From Lasiosphaeris hirsuta (Eukaryota > Ascomycota > Sordariomycetes > Sordariales > Lasiosphaeriaceae), in assembly GCA_030549175.1 (NCBI GenBank), contig JAUKUA010000003.1:3534001-3598000 (forward strand): a DNA stretch of 64,000 nucleotides. Reading direction: 5' to 3'. Each line of letters opens with the position of its first letter. Position 1 is the stretch's first letter. The notes beneath the pieces are model-generated. The model searched no databases. It was given only the letters and a program-made list of their open reading frames with translations, and was not told the DNA's origin. A program made the position numbers and the translations under genes. Positions 47,930 to 59,489 of the stretch are shown here, piece by piece.

Positions 47930-49658
47930 TTAGACAGCGGTGCCAAAACCACTAGCGGGGGCGATAACAGGAGCCATGATAGGACCTGTGTTCTTCCTCG
48001 CAGTTAGCGACCTTGCACTCATGGCGCTGGCGTTGCTCGGCTTCCTCCCGAGCCCCGCCTCGACCTCGCCCGGCGGCGCGTCCTCCACCGTGACGCTCGT
48101 CGTCGTCTCGCATTGGATGGCCATACCCATGACCTCGCCACCGCCCATACCAAAGCCTTGCATGCTGCTGTTGACCGTTTCCTTGCTGCCGTTACGCGAG
48201 TTGTTGCCGCTGCCAAGATTTCTTAGACGAGCGCCGGCGGACACCTTGGCAGGCCTCAGCATTTCCCACCGCTTGCGGGTCCCCTTCGGATCGCCGGCCT
48301 CGACGAGAACAACATTGCCAAACTTGCGGTCGACCGGTGTCCGCATGAAAGCAAATGTCCCCAGTCCGGTATCCTGAGAGGGGGGCGCCTCGCCCGAGAA
48401 GACAATGGCTCTCCTCGTAGTCGAGTAGAGCGCCACGTCGAGCCAGCCCGCGCTTGCAATCATGGAGCCGGCAAAGCAAAAGTAGGAAAGAGGCACGTTG
48501 TTGCCTGCCATGGAGGCGATACGCCCCGCGGCCAAGGGCGCGGTACAAAGAACATAGATGATGGGGTAGAGAAGGAATGTCGGATGGCGGGCGGATGCAG
48601 GAATCGGCGGTAGACGCTTTATTGCCGATATGTCCGTGATAGTCGACCGTGGGGAGCTTGGCGCAATAGACGGCGCCGATGATCCATTCGGGTCTGGGTT
48701 CGGATAATGCTCCCCAGGGAGACTATGCGAGGACCCCGAGGACAGGCAACATGTTGAACTATGCTTGCTGTGAATCTGGAGGTGAAAGTAGATGACAATG
48801 TATACGACAGTTGTCAAGGTCAAGGACACAAAAATCCAAAGATAGTGAAGTGTGAGGCGAAGATCTTGGTAGGCTGAGTTGATCCAGCACTAAAAACTCG
48901 GTTATTAGAGGCGTTCAAATCATAGACTGTGCTCGATGTTTACTTACCCAAGCACCAGCGCGGACGTAGAGGCCGCCAACACCCTCCCCGTTCCTCGTGA
49001 TAATGACACCCAGGATTCCAGTACCGTATACAAAAGTCCACAAGCTGGCAATTACCGAGTAGAAAATCCAAGTCGGCGCCCTGTAGTTCTTGACCACACC
49101 CAGGTATGTGTGAACAGCGATCGCGGTGATGAAGACACTTGAAGCCAGATCACCAGTCGAGATGAACCAGCCCTGGGCCCAGCAAGTGGGGTCGTTGACG
49201 TCGAGCGCGTCCTTTTGGAGCCATGCGATGTTAAGCAAGAAGGCCATTGCCTGCTGAATATCGGCCAGCAAAAGGTTGTAAATCAGCATCAGAAACTGAT
49301 TAGGGGGGTCCTTTCGGATGCGCTCGAAGAACCCATCCTTTACTGGCTGCAATTTTTCATCTTTCTGAGGGCACAAATGGGAGGCTGGCATGAGGAATCC
49401 GTTGACATCCGAAGTCGTCGGTGAGTCCGGCTCTGGAGACGTCGGCTGCTTGTCTGTTGGCGGTCGGATCTGCCATAGCACAAACTTGTAGGTGAGGTAC
49501 AAGAAAAGCCATAGCGATGACAGGAAGCTCAGGAAGCCGAAGGTGGCGACAGCGGCGAGTCCTTGGGAAAGGACAGGCGGTAGCGGCGACAGGGTCCCGA
49601 TAACATCCTCCGAGTCGACGATTTTGGCGAGAAGGTGACTGTGATGATGCGTCTCCAT
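47930..49658 (-). CDS. seven-helix G-protein-coupled receptor-like protein
   Basis: Two exons, 48948-49658 and 47930-48889 (GTAAGT..TTTTAG), give 556 residues. Hydrophobic segments fit seven helices: about 36-58 (FGFLSFLSSLWLFLYLTY), 120-143, 158-180, 192-215, a segment in the first 45 residues of exon 2 (YLWIFVSLTLTTVVYIVIYF), then LLYPIIYVLCTAPLAAGRI and YFCFAGSMIASAGWLDVALY. A long Ser-rich third intracellular loop and a C-terminal tail of about 150 residues agree with a fungal GPCR of the Git3/cAMP-receptor-like group. Conserved ARG-type motifs are replaced by AGRIAS. Ligand unknown; assignment to a numbered fungal class is not possible by eye. Confidence 0.75.
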
Positions 49659-51365
49659 CTCTGCTGCATTTCCGTAAAGACTGGCGTGATCTATGTTCCC
49701 GCTGTACTATTGTTGGCGAACCTCGAAGTGGAGAATGAGTGTTGATCAGAAAGAAAAAGAAGTCCCAATACCTGGGGAACAAACGCTTTCGGGGCTGGCG
49801 ATTTTCACATATTCTCCGAAGAAGCAAAACCCAACGCAAAGAACTCCAGACTTGTGCATAGGGAGAGATCGAGAGAGGAAACAGCTTGAGGGGGGCTCCA
49901 CAGGGAGAAACGACATGTTTTTACTTGAACAGCGCATCCCAGCCGGTCAGCTAATGGGTCGGGTTGTTTGCGTATGCACCCATGCACCCATGCACCTTTG
50001 GCCAGCGACGGGGGCGGCTGCAGCAGACTTGCTGTTTCGAGTTGCACTTTGTCCCAAAGCTGTTGACTCCCCGTCGGGCGCGGCAGTCGTGTTCACGGGC
50101 ATGCGCTAGGCGTCAGTCTCTAGCAAAGTCTTGTTCCATCGTCGTTCCGTATTAAAATAGCCTGAACGGGGCACGCGTCCGCGCTGTCTTGCACGCATGG
50201 CACGCTTGGTCCCCAAAAAGAAGTAGGGCGCCGTGTCCGTCTGAGCGGCTCAATGCAGGGTTGGCCATGCAGCCCTTCTGTGCCGCCATTTTGGGGGGAA
50301 CACGTACAAGTCCGGCCACCCCATTGGCCCATCTCGCGTCGCGAGTCGGGAGATCTCGTTACCCCTGCAGCTGTCTCCTGGAGAGGCCGGGTGTGGCATC
50401 CGTGGTATCTTAGCACAGCCAACGGAAATCTCCGAGCCCAACTCTTTGTCGTTCCCAGAGGAGCCCCATCTGACAGCGGCCACTCACCCACTGTAGATCT
50501 AGCGCCGCAGATCTCTTCCCAGGGCCGAACGATGATAGGGTGGGGGCCTGGGTAAATTTTCCGAGACGGCGGGAGGAGAGACTCGTAAATTCCCGAGGGA
50601 TTCGGGAGTCTTTCTCACTGGGCAATGATGGCCTCAACCCAGCAGTGACGTCTCGGAGATTTCGCCGGTCCCCTGAGCCGATCCTGAGGTCCAGCCTCCT
50701 AAGCACGATGAATTATCCGGAGCTGGACGAGGTGAGCTAGTACGAGATATTCCTCATTCCTTGGCTTCTTTTCCTCTCATATCAAACCGTCAATTCAGAC
50801 AACGTGCAGGGGGGGTGCTAGTAAACCTGGCTGGAAGCATGAGATCCGGCGTTGGGTGCAGGGAAAATGCTGTTGAGGCTCATTTCATCGGAACTTTCGG
50901 AAAATCATGCGGAAAACTTGCAGTGGCTTCTTGCAGCACATGAGATCTTGGGGGTGACGATGGGGTGTCCGATTTGATCAGTGTTCTGAGCATCTGAGCC
51001 TCGAGGGCCGCGCGATCTGAATGGCAAAAGGTACATTCCATTGCAGGAGACTGGGAGACAACAGAGATTGGGAAGTCGAGTTCTGCTGAAACAGTACCTA
51101 TTGAGTCTGGCATAGAAGGAAGGTGCCGGTGTGTTCCTTGGATACTCTTCGTGCCTGCCCAATTCTCTCAATGAGCCCAATCGGCAGGACAAGCTAAGTC
51201 CTAAGTCCATTGCTAGTGGCCGGCCCAAATCAGTGCTCTTTCCCCTCTGGATTCCCGTCTCTCTCATCTCTCCTGGGTGCTAATCCATACCTTCTAAATT
51301 CACCTCGCCCTGTGCCGCCCGACGTCAGCCAAACCCGGTCCCCACCCGCCCTTCCCCCCCCCAAT
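49659..51365. other. intergenic
   Basis: Upstream region of the receptor gene and 3' flank of the F-box gene. Open frames overlap on both strands without a family signal. Confidence 0.4.
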
Positions 51366-53111
51366 TCACGGGTTTGCGCTGAGCGAATGCCCAAACTCAT
51401 CTAGGCGCGCCACGGTCCACTTTTTCAGCATCACAGATGGCAAATGGGTCCCTCTCTCTCTCGTAGTAAACTCCAGCCCCTTTGCCAGCACGTCCGGGCC
51501 AAAGTCGCGCGTGTGAATGAGGTGACAATTGGTACAGGGAAATGAAGTCGTATTACGAAGCTGGTCGTCGGTCGCCCAGGTTGGCATTTCCTCGGCCATG
51601 GCCGCAGCATCTCTCGGTGCCAGGTTCACTAGCCGTCTGTCGAAAAGGTTCGACAGCCGAAGAAATTCGAGCTTGCCCACCTTGGCGAGGCGAGGGAAGA
51701 TGGAGGCCCAGATACCACTACCCAAACACATGTAGCGCAGCTCGAGATGCCGAAGCTTTGGCGGGCTCTCGATAAAATGCAACAATGATGTCGTTGTTGC
51801 TCGCATACCGCGCAGAGTCAAAGTTGTCAACTGCGGGAGATAGACCTTTTCGGCAATGTCGACGAATATTCTGTCATATATCTCGGAATTGCCTTCCCGA
51901 AGTTTGTTGAACATGTGAAGGTCAAGGGTTTGGAGCTGTGGCATCAGCCTCAGAAGTGCTACAATGCCATCAAAGTTATCATCAACAACACCCATCAACA
52001 AGTCTGGTCCGATTCGCATTTGACCTCCTGATGTTCCGATCGAGACGTCGATGGCCGACGCTTGCGCCCCGATTCCCGCCGATGGGACCATTAGGACGTA
52101 CTCGTCCCGCTCTGGATTCTGAGGGCGAATTCTAGGCGAAAAGGTGAGGCTGAGTTCACTAACAGATGCCAGGGCAGCAGTAAGCTCGCCGGTCCAGGCA
52201 CTGAGGCGAGACAGAACTGATGCGATGCCGGCGGCCTCGATGCAACCGCCACGTTTGGTTGCGTATATGCTCAGGGACAGGAGCCTAGTGTTGCTCTGAA
52301 TCACGGCTGTTGTGGTGATGTACAGCACCTCTGCGGCTCGACGTGGAAGGTGCTGGTGCCAGTGCCCATTCGAGCCGTCCTTATAGACGATGCGACCCGG
52401 TGTGCTAAGGTCCTCGCCTGTAACAAGTGCCGAAACAAGATCAAGGCGCTGTAGCCCGCTTAGTTTTCCCATGATGACTGCCAGCTTGTGAATGAGGGCC
52501 GAAAAGCCACCCTCAGCCTGCTGGCATTGCATCTCCAACATGTTATTCAGCCAGCGGAGGCGGGCTTCGGTAGCGGTCAACTCTTGGACCGCTAACCGTC
52601 TACCTGGCCTGCCTTCTTGTTCCTCGTAGTTCATGCGGGCCCGGAATTGGACCAAGTGTAGCTCGGTTGCCAAAGTGTCATATATCACAGCAACGACCTT
52701 CAGGCGGCGGACAATAGGTTGAAACTTGGGATGGGAGGCCACGGCCTCGAGCCGTTCCAAGCTGGACGGCGACAAATCTGTGGTTCGGTCCTTGAAGTAG
52801 CCAACAAAATGTTGACCGGTAAAGCGACTGTTGAATTCCCTGCAGGTTAGGCGCAGATTTTGAAGGTCGGCCAAAGATAACCTCTCTGCGATCATGTCGA
52901 CAATCTCGGTCGGGAGGGGGAGGGTGCTGTCGTCGTCGGCAGCTCCGGACGGTCCCTGCGCGGGGGGACGGGCAGCAATCCGACATCCATGATTCGTGGC
53001 TCTGCTACTATGCAATAATAATAACAAGGCGAAAAAAAGAACAATATTGAATTTGCTGATGTTCTCTAATAAGTGTTTAAATGTCTCAAGCCTATTGGGG
53101 AGAGAAGTCAC
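51366..53111 (-). CDS. F-box protein, 5' end unresolved
   Basis: The frame codes for 581 residues if read from 53111, but that codon is GTG and no ATG occurs before the F-box. The F-box lies at TLPLPTEIVDMIAERLSLAD and continues NLRLTCREFNSRF. The rest has LRR-like hydrophobic spacing (LQTLDLHMFNKL, LTTLTLRGMRATTTSLL, LRHLELRYMCLGSG), common in fungal F-box proteins, and a C-terminal block with FPCTNCHLIHTRDFGP. A strong pyrimidine tract ending in GCATAG just upstream of the F-box (about 53006-53040) looks like a 3' splice site, so the apparent hydrophobic N-terminus FNIVLFFALLLLL is probably intron. A short 5' exon is needed and I could not place it. Likely SCF substrate adaptor. Confidence 0.78.
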   Translation of the reverse strand: MTSLPNRLETFKHLLENISKFNIVLFFALLLLLHSSRATNHGCRIAARPPAQGPSGAADDDSTLPLPTEIVDMIAERLSLADLQNLRLTCREFNSRFTGQHFVGYFKDRTTDLSPSSLERLEAVASHPKFQPIVRRLKVVAVIYDTLATELHLVQFRARMNYEEQEGRPGRRLAVQELTATEARLRWLNNMLEMQCQQAEGGFSALIHKLAVIMGKLSGLQRLDLVSALVTGEDLSTPGRIVYKDGSNGHWHQHLPRRAAEVLYITTTAVIQSNTRLLSLSIYATKRGGCIEAAGIASVLSRLSAWTGELTAALASVSELSLTFSPRIRPQNPERDEYVLMVPSAGIGAQASAIDVSIGTSGGQMRIGPDLLMGVVDDNFDGIVALLRLMPQLQTLDLHMFNKLREGNSEIYDRIFVDIAEKVYLPQLTTLTLRGMRATTTSLLHFIESPPKLRHLELRYMCLGSGIWASIFPRLAKVGKLEFLRLSNLFDRRLVNLAPRDAAAMAEEMPTWATDDQLRNTTSFPCTNCHLIHTRDFGPDVLAKGLEFTTRERGTHLPSVMLKKWTVARLDEFGHSLSANP

Positions 53112-53313
53112 GCCTGTCCAAAGACGACGCGTGGATGTGGACCACCCTATGTTCTACGGGTTGTCCTACTGGATGCCCGTCTAGGCAGCGACAACGCCGA
53201 TGGAGCGCCACCACGACCACTTATTGGCGGGACAAGGCAGCACCACGATTGCACGGGGCATGCATGGAAAACACGGACCACGACAACCCAGGCTGCATCC
53301 CTTTTCGTGGCAC

Positions 53314-53712
53314 CTAATTGATGTGCCCCCCCGTCTTGAGGTACTCCTCGGCCCTTGTGAGGTAGTCCTCTTCCTTCTTCTCGATCGGCTGATAGAATTT
53401 ATATCGACCAGGGTCCATGTTGGCTTTCTCATATGCGACCGGGTTGTCGACCTTTTTCTCCAGACGCCCCTCGCAATATTCCTTTAGCGAGCGCACCGCT
53501 TCCTTTCCATCATTGTCATTCGCGCGGTCCTCGAGTGCCCTCCACTCTTGATCCCATGTATCTTTGTTGTTTTTCCTCCACTCCTTATGGTGGAGGGTGC
53601 ACCGCAGCTCTTTTACTTTTCCTGTCGCCCTTGAGTCGTCGACAGCCATGCCGGGTTTGCCGACTGGAAAGCAACCACAGCGATACATCCAACCCTCCTC
53701 GGTATGGCCCAT
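53314..53712 (-). CDS. small Cys/Trp-rich family protein C
   Basis: Single exon, 132 residues from the ATG at 53712 (MGHTEEGWMYRCGCFPVGKP). YRCGC matches the YxCGC of proteins B and D. ELRCTLHHKEW and DTWDQEWRALEDRAN correspond to the second cysteine and W..EW helix of protein A. The rest is highly charged and helical (KKEEDYLTRAEEYLKTGG). It is the shortest member, with the fewest cysteines. The frame could be opened further upstream only through a GTG. Confidence 0.65.
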   Translation of the reverse strand: MGHTEEGWMYRCGCFPVGKPGMAVDDSRATGKVKELRCTLHHKEWRKNNKDTWDQEWRALEDRANDNDGKEAVRSLKEYCEGRLEKKVDNPVAYEKANMDPGRYKFYQPIEKKEEDYLTRAEEYLKTGGHIN

Positions 53713-54225
53713 GGTGCTGGTGTGCAGTGGTGATGCCACAAGGGTATTGAAATTACTGTTTGGGGGGGGGGGGGGGGGTTCCTGGGTAAGGTATTTGGTG
53801 TTGCTAATGTATACCGGGTGCTATATCGAGCTATCCTTTTGCTAGCTGAGGTGTAGTTATATATACACTTCCCACAGATGGTGAATTTTCGTACTTTATG
53901 ACATGGCCTCTTCGAGCCCCACAGCCGAACCCTTCGACTTTCGATATTTCGGACCAATGTGGGACGCCTTTGTCTGGGGCATCACGGGACTTCGAGCTGG
54001 CTAGTATCATGTGAATGATTCTGAGGTCACCTTCACACCCCTCAATAACTAGGCCTGGACTCTATGTTTGTCCATCCACTCTTTGATGCCGTCTCGAAGC
54101 CCTTCCAGAGCGTAAAGTACTTCTACCATCTCTAACAGAGCTCACATTTTCACAGGTCTTTCGCCTATTTACAAGGCCTCCGCGTTGTCCTCCTTCCCTC
54201 CTACCCCATATCCACCGCCCAGTTC
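53713..54225. other. intergenic
   Basis: Between two members of the small Cys/Trp family transcribed in the same direction. Contains a 17-nt G run at 53762-53778. No gene seen. Confidence 0.4.
53762..53778 (+). repeat. poly-G run (17)
   Basis: Uninterrupted run of 17 G, about 50 bp upstream of the small protein C start on the opposite strand. Confidence 0.9.
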
Positions 54226-54687
54226 CTAAACTGCGGGGATGCTTTCCAGGATTTCTCCGATCAAATTCCTCTGGTATTCCTCAAACGCGCCATAAAACCC
54301 AGACGAAGCACCCATGGCAATGGCCCCCTTCAACCGTGCCATCTTCGCCGCTCGATCCCCATCACGCTCCCGCTGCGAGCTCTCCAGACAGGAGAGCGCC
54401 CCCTTCTTCTCAAAGGCGTACCGAATGCTGACCCGCCAGGCGGCCTCCCACAGGGTGTCCATTGTCTTCTCCCAGCGGCCGTGGCAGCTCCGGACCCACT
54501 CGCCTGCCGCATCGCGCTTGTCGCTCTGGCATCTCAGTGCGTTTGTTGAAAGGATCACCTTTAAAGGCTTGCAAAACTCGAGAGGCCCTCCTTCCAGCGC
54601 CCCGGCCGTGAGTCTCTGGGGGCACACCTCGACTGCTTTGCTGCAAGCACAGCCGCAGGAATACTCATGCAGGTTGACGTGGCACAT
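54226..54687 (-). CDS. small Cys/Trp-rich family protein D
   Basis: Single exon, 153 residues, starting MCHVNLHEYSCGCACSKAVE. Cysteines at 2, 11, 13, 15 and 22, then EFCKPLKV and ALRCQSDKRDAAGEW, a Trp-rich helix (MDTLWEAAWRVSIRYAFEKK) and GFYGAFEEYQRNLIGEILE at the end. It is the clearest match to protein B in the first 60 residues (Met-Cys, YxCGC, C.....C, RC.SDKRD against KCERDRRD). No signal peptide. It lies 513 bp from protein C on the same strand. Unknown function. Confidence 0.72.
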   Translation of the reverse strand: MCHVNLHEYSCGCACSKAVEVCPQRLTAGALEGGPLEFCKPLKVILSTNALRCQSDKRDAAGEWVRSCHGRWEKTMDTLWEAAWRVSIRYAFEKKGALSCLESSQRERDGDRAAKMARLKGAIAMGASSGFYGAFEEYQRNLIGEILESIPAV

Positions 54688-55412
54688 GATAGATTATGTT
54701 GCTGCTAATTTCGCGTTTTGTTCTTGATTCTGGTGGGTATCAAAGGGTAGTACTAAAGGTGATGGCAAAATTTGAATACGGCTCACTCGTGCGTTTTGCT
54801 GTGTTGCTGTGTGGCTTGCTCAAAACTCAAAAGCAAGCTTACCATGAGAACATTGTTAGTGCCTGGGTGGGCACTCTTATATACGCCACCCACAAGCTTT
54901 GTCGTGACCATGACACAAGTGCTACTGTGTGGACTGTGTGGGCTGTGTGGGCTGTGTGGCGGGCATCTACCACAGAGGCAGGGAAGTCAAACTCGACGGG
55001 AAACGGAAGACCATCTTACCTAGGTCCCCACTACCATGTTCATTCAAGATGCAGGCAAAAGCCAATGTCAGTCTTGCCCGCTAATTATTTGTGTCTCAAT
55101 GTGTCTGGATGCTGATGTCATCCATGGATGTGGAGGGCCGTGTTGAGATTGGGAGAGTGTGCTATCTCCAAGATAGCAGCGCCCTGGGGTGCACCACCCA
55201 AGGCCATAAATGTAATTGCTATAGCGCGCACTTAATGTAATCATTTCCCGCCATTTTACGTCACTTTATGCCTTTTACGCCGCTTTTAAGGCTTACCGAC
55301 CACATCTTCCGCATTTTCAGAGGCCCCAACGAGGCCTTCACACTATCGACTGACACCACTGACATCCCGACAAAGCACTCCCAAACTGACAGAACGACCT
55401 GACCATCTTCAA
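54688..55412. other. intergenic
   Basis: Contains a short tandem of GTGTGGGCT-like units near 54934-54962. No gene seen. Confidence 0.4.
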
Positions 55413-58400
55413 TCAGTCTTGGCCATCATCATCATCATCAGCATAATCCACCCCGATTCTCCGCTCTCCGGATGCCCCTCTCATCATACCAAATCTATAC
55501 TTCTTCTTCAAATCCACCCTAGCACTTACTTCCTTCCCTGAAAGCACTGACATGCCTTGGAACTCGCCCAGCATAGTTGAGTCACACAGATAGTAAATCC
55601 TCCCTCCCAAGCTGGCAGGATCGACCGGAAGATATGGATACCTTACAAAAATGGCGCCATACACCAAGACCAGAACCATGAACCCCAGGCAGCCAACAGC
55701 CGCCCAAGCTGTAGCTACATGCGTCTGCCATGTCTGCGAAGGGTTGAAAGGGACGGCTGATAGTAAGACGGGTGTGAAGTTTGCTAGGACCGCAGAAAAC
55801 CCTACGATGGTGATAAACCCTTCACGGCGCAACAGAGCACCAGCGAGACCAGTGAAGACGGTAGTGGGTGATTGAACGAGAACCGAAGTCTTGGCTGGGA
55901 GGGAATGATAGTATAGGACACGGTAGGGCTCCATGGATGAGACACCTGTGGGTTTTTGTTAGTGGATTTGGAATCATGGGCCGTATGTATGGTCTGGAAG
56001 CGGTTAAGGGCTCAACTTACGAGCGAAGTGAAAGTCCCAGAATAGGGAAATCACCACACCGAGTCCCGTGAATACTACTCGCACCCCAAAGCCCTGGTCC
56101 TTCATGAAAACCTCAAACGGGCTGTCTAGCTGTGTTGTTTCGTAGTATAGAATGAGAGTGAATAGGCCACAGAGAAACAAGACTGCGCCAAGTATCATCC
56201 AGTCTGCTGTCGGTTGTTGAGTTAACCGCTTCCCGATCTTGGGCCAACTTCCGGTCTTCCGTAGCTTGGCTTTTGTGACTTCCTCGTTCATCTTCTCTTG
56301 AGAAAGCGTCCGGGTCGGTAGCAGCTTGCGCCAGCTGCCTGTTCTTCTGGACATGAATGTTGAAGGTGGGGGCGGTGCCTCTTGGGTAGTAACGCCATAG
56401 TCATACGAGCCGCCCTTGGTATCCTTTTGTTGAATATATCCCAGGAAAAAACGCTGGCAGTTTAGTCTTTCGACAATCTCACTGTCTCTGATACCGCTAC
56501 CCATCCCCTCGCCGACACCGAGGCTCTGAAAGAGCCGTCTGGTCTCCAAATCTTGCGCCAGCGAGGCTGTAGCAGCTATACTTTGGGGGTTAGAGCTAAC
56601 TCCCGTCTTCCACCGCGTGAGCAAGACTCCTAATATAACAATGGAAGCCAATAAGCACACCAGCAACACTTCCAGCGCTCGGCTGGGTCCCTTGAAGGCG
56701 GCGAGACCCATGAAGCATCCGGTGGAATCTTCTTCTGTGCAGCTCCCGTACATCTTGATCCCGACAGCTTCACTCGAGAGCGATGTAGCGAATGCGGAAA
56801 ATATGAGAATAAGATCTCCTAAAAAGGATATAGGTTCCCGAAACTTGAACATGAGGTTGATGCTGTTTACGAAGCCCTCAAGTCCGCCATTTGGCATAAA
56901 CAAACTGTGAGCCGCCATGGCGCCATTGGGGCGGGTAAGAGAATTGAAGGGCAGCAGCGCCCTGAGGTCCGAGTTGGCGATTTGCGCCAGGATCGAGACA
57001 GGAAGAGCCAGAAGAATTGGAAAAAAGTTAATGGTGAGATATTCTTTAGGTGAAACCGGGTGAAAGTAGTTGGAATCGTCGGGGCGTGGCTCGGCCCGAA
57101 TTTCCGTGGCCACTGGGGCAAAGTTGCTGACAGTCATGGTTGATATCGGGACCCCATTTGAGCCAGTCAACGTGACGTGGGCGATGCCATAGGTCAGTGT
57201 TCCTATCGTCCCTCCCGTGTAGTCGGTCAAGGTCGATCGGACTGTCTCCAGGGGTAGCATTGTTGTGATGGTGGCTGTTTCGGATCCGTCCGAGCCGTAC
57301 AGTGTCATTGTGGTTGATACTGGTCCACCCGTGAATTTCGGTTTCTTGACGGTGTATGTCAGGGTATTCGTAGGCATACGGTTTGGCGCAAGCTGGACTG
57401 ATGTCTTGACTTCGAACTCTTCGCTGGCCGCTGAGTCTTCTGGTGTTCCTGCTTTGGGCGAGGGTGAGAAGCCATCCACTAGCCCGGCTTCTTGCCCCTG
57501 CCCAGGCGAAGCGGCTGCTTGACACTTGTGGCCGCCGCCATCCTCGTATTCCGTGACTGACATGTGAACCTTGTTCGTCGTAGCCTCCCTCTCGATTCTC
57601 GCATAAAGAGCCCATTCAGTCCAACAACCAAGGTCGTAAAACACCAAGGCCGGCCCATCGCAAAAAGCATAGCAGTCCCAAGAGTAAAACCCACGAGCCC
57701 TTGGGTTGTAGGGATCGTATGTGAGGCCAGCCGGCGGCTTGCGGTAGTTGATCTGCGACTGAGCCCCTATAAGAGGGGATCCAGGGGAGAAGAAGTCCCG
57801 GTATATGAGTAGGACTGCAAATTCAATGAGCTGATTGTCGCCGCTCAATTGGCCATAGCTAGACGGGTCTTGGTGTCTCGGCCTGATACCTCGACGCCTC
57901 AATGAACTGTTGGAAGAGCCAGATGGGGATGGCGGAGGCATAAGATAGGCATCGTGGCCCGCGAAAGTTATCGGAGAACCGTTCGCTCCGGCCTCCTGAA
58001 CGTCTGCTTGCACAGCATCCGAGAGGCTTAGGGTTGGGAAGATATCCTCTGCTGGGTGTTCCTCAATCGGGTACTCAGCGCTGGTAGCGTTGGTGACCAT
58101 TGGGCTTGAAGCATTGCGTGGAAATTCATATTGGCTGTCGACGGTAATAACAGATACGGTGGCATTGATGGAAATCTCAGTGCCGTTGACAGACTGGATA
58201 TTAACCGATCTCCTGCGATGAGTTACTCTAGGGAATATCCTCCGATATGGCTGTGAGATGGGATGAAGCGAACGGGGTCGAGGCCCGGGACTTGGAGTTG
58301 GAGTTGGCCCAGGAACTAGGGGCACCGATATGAGTGCGCCTGCCGACTGGTTTCTGGCGATAACGTCGTGGTCGTCGGCCAAGGGGAGCATGCGACATGA

Positions 58401-58598
58401 GTACTCGACGATGCCGATGAGTGCACAGACGTAGAGGGCGAAGGGGATCAAGACGGGCCACCGCAGTGATATGGGCCGGTAATTCGGGGCAGCAGCGCCC
58501 TTGATTCCATATTGGGCTCTTGAACAGCCCGAGTCACGGCTAGAACCCGGGCTCGAACAGGCCCGACCTGTCGCCGGCGGGGAAGGGATGCCGTCCAT
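55413..58598 (-). CDS. DUF3433-type multi-pass membrane protein
   Basis: Two exons, 56021-58598 and 55413-55945 (GTAAGT..CCACAG), 1036 residues from the ATG at 58598 (MDGIPSPPATGR); the frame extends upstream only to a GTG. The N-terminal YRPISLRWPVLIPFALYVCA and the later KEYLTINFFPILLALPVSIL, LEVLLVCLLASIVILGVLLTR and WMILGAVLFLCGLFTLILYY are membrane segments in the order expected for DUF3433 proteins, which have two such modules. A long loop carries Ser/Thr-rich and extracellular-type sequence (about 150-430) with possible N-glycosylation sites. The C-terminus ends in a tail with DYADDDDDGQD. The family is fungal and of unknown function. Confidence 0.82.
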
Positions 58599-59489
58599 GA
58601 CACCTGCCTTGGCAGCCGTCCAGACATTCGGGCGAGCTGTCTGTTCTGGAGGTTTGAAGACGCCAACATGGCAGTCTCCAGGGCGGGTGGAAGGAGCGGC
58701 CAGGAGGGGGCATGTAGCCCATATAGCGCCCCATACCAACAAGTGCACAGCCCACGGCACGGACGCGGCCACCTTGGGCCCCTGTCAGCATCGTCTCAGC
58801 TTCTTGCACGCAGTATCTTTGTGTTGCACTTCAGTGCGGGTTTCGCGTCCTTTTGCAGGATTGCTGAGCCTCACCAGCAGTCTAGTATTACATTGCAATT
58901 CATATAATTTTATATTAGCAAAGCATCTCGATCCAGTTTCCTAGGCCCTCGGCCAATCACCGGGCTCAGAAATTACCACTGCCATCGCCGTTTGGTTCTC
59001 ATTTAGCCGAAACGCAGCCATGTTATCAACAAGCCGATCCTCGCCAGTCAAAAGGACTAGGCATCCGACCGGGCCCCCTTGCAGCATTGCACTCGCCACG
59101 TTTTCATGGAAGTCTTGCCAATGCCACCCGACTGCAGGGGGTAGGTGGCAACCACCACCGTCGACTCTGCAGTCTCTGATACAACTTGAATCCGACTTCA
59201 AAGTTGCAATCTTGAGAAAAGGATGCTTCATTACCGCGCGGTAAACCCTTCAAATGCCTCTTGATCTCATCTTGGACACTTGGGGTGCCTTTTCGGATAG
59301 GGGAGGAAGGGTCTTCAATATACCAAAAGATGCCTTTCAGCAGACTAGAAATTCCATTTTTGGTGCCAGAGAGGTCTTTTAGAACTAGAAGCTTCGGTAT
59401 CTTTGTGATCAAGTTAAATTAAACTTCTGCCTCTGCCTCTGCCTCAATGCCATCGATCTATCTTACAATGGCGTCTCGACCAACCATCG
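58599..59489. other. intergenic, possible gene remnant
   Basis: A minus-strand frame at 58941-59231 reads KSDSSCIRDCRVDGGGCHLP and GCLVLLTGEDRLVDNM, with a normal protein composition, and an adjacent frame ends at 59104. They might be exons of a small gene, but I could not find a convincing join or start. I do not recognise them. Confidence 0.3.

Noticed and set aside
53206..53320. Candidate ATGs for the F-box gene 5' exon
   Set aside because: None links to a convincing donor in the right phase, so no exon was called.
58540..58570. Palindromic tract resembling a tRNA T-arm (GAACCCGGGCTCGAAC)
   Set aside because: No acceptor stem or D-arm pairs around it, and it lies inside the DUF3433 gene 5' region.
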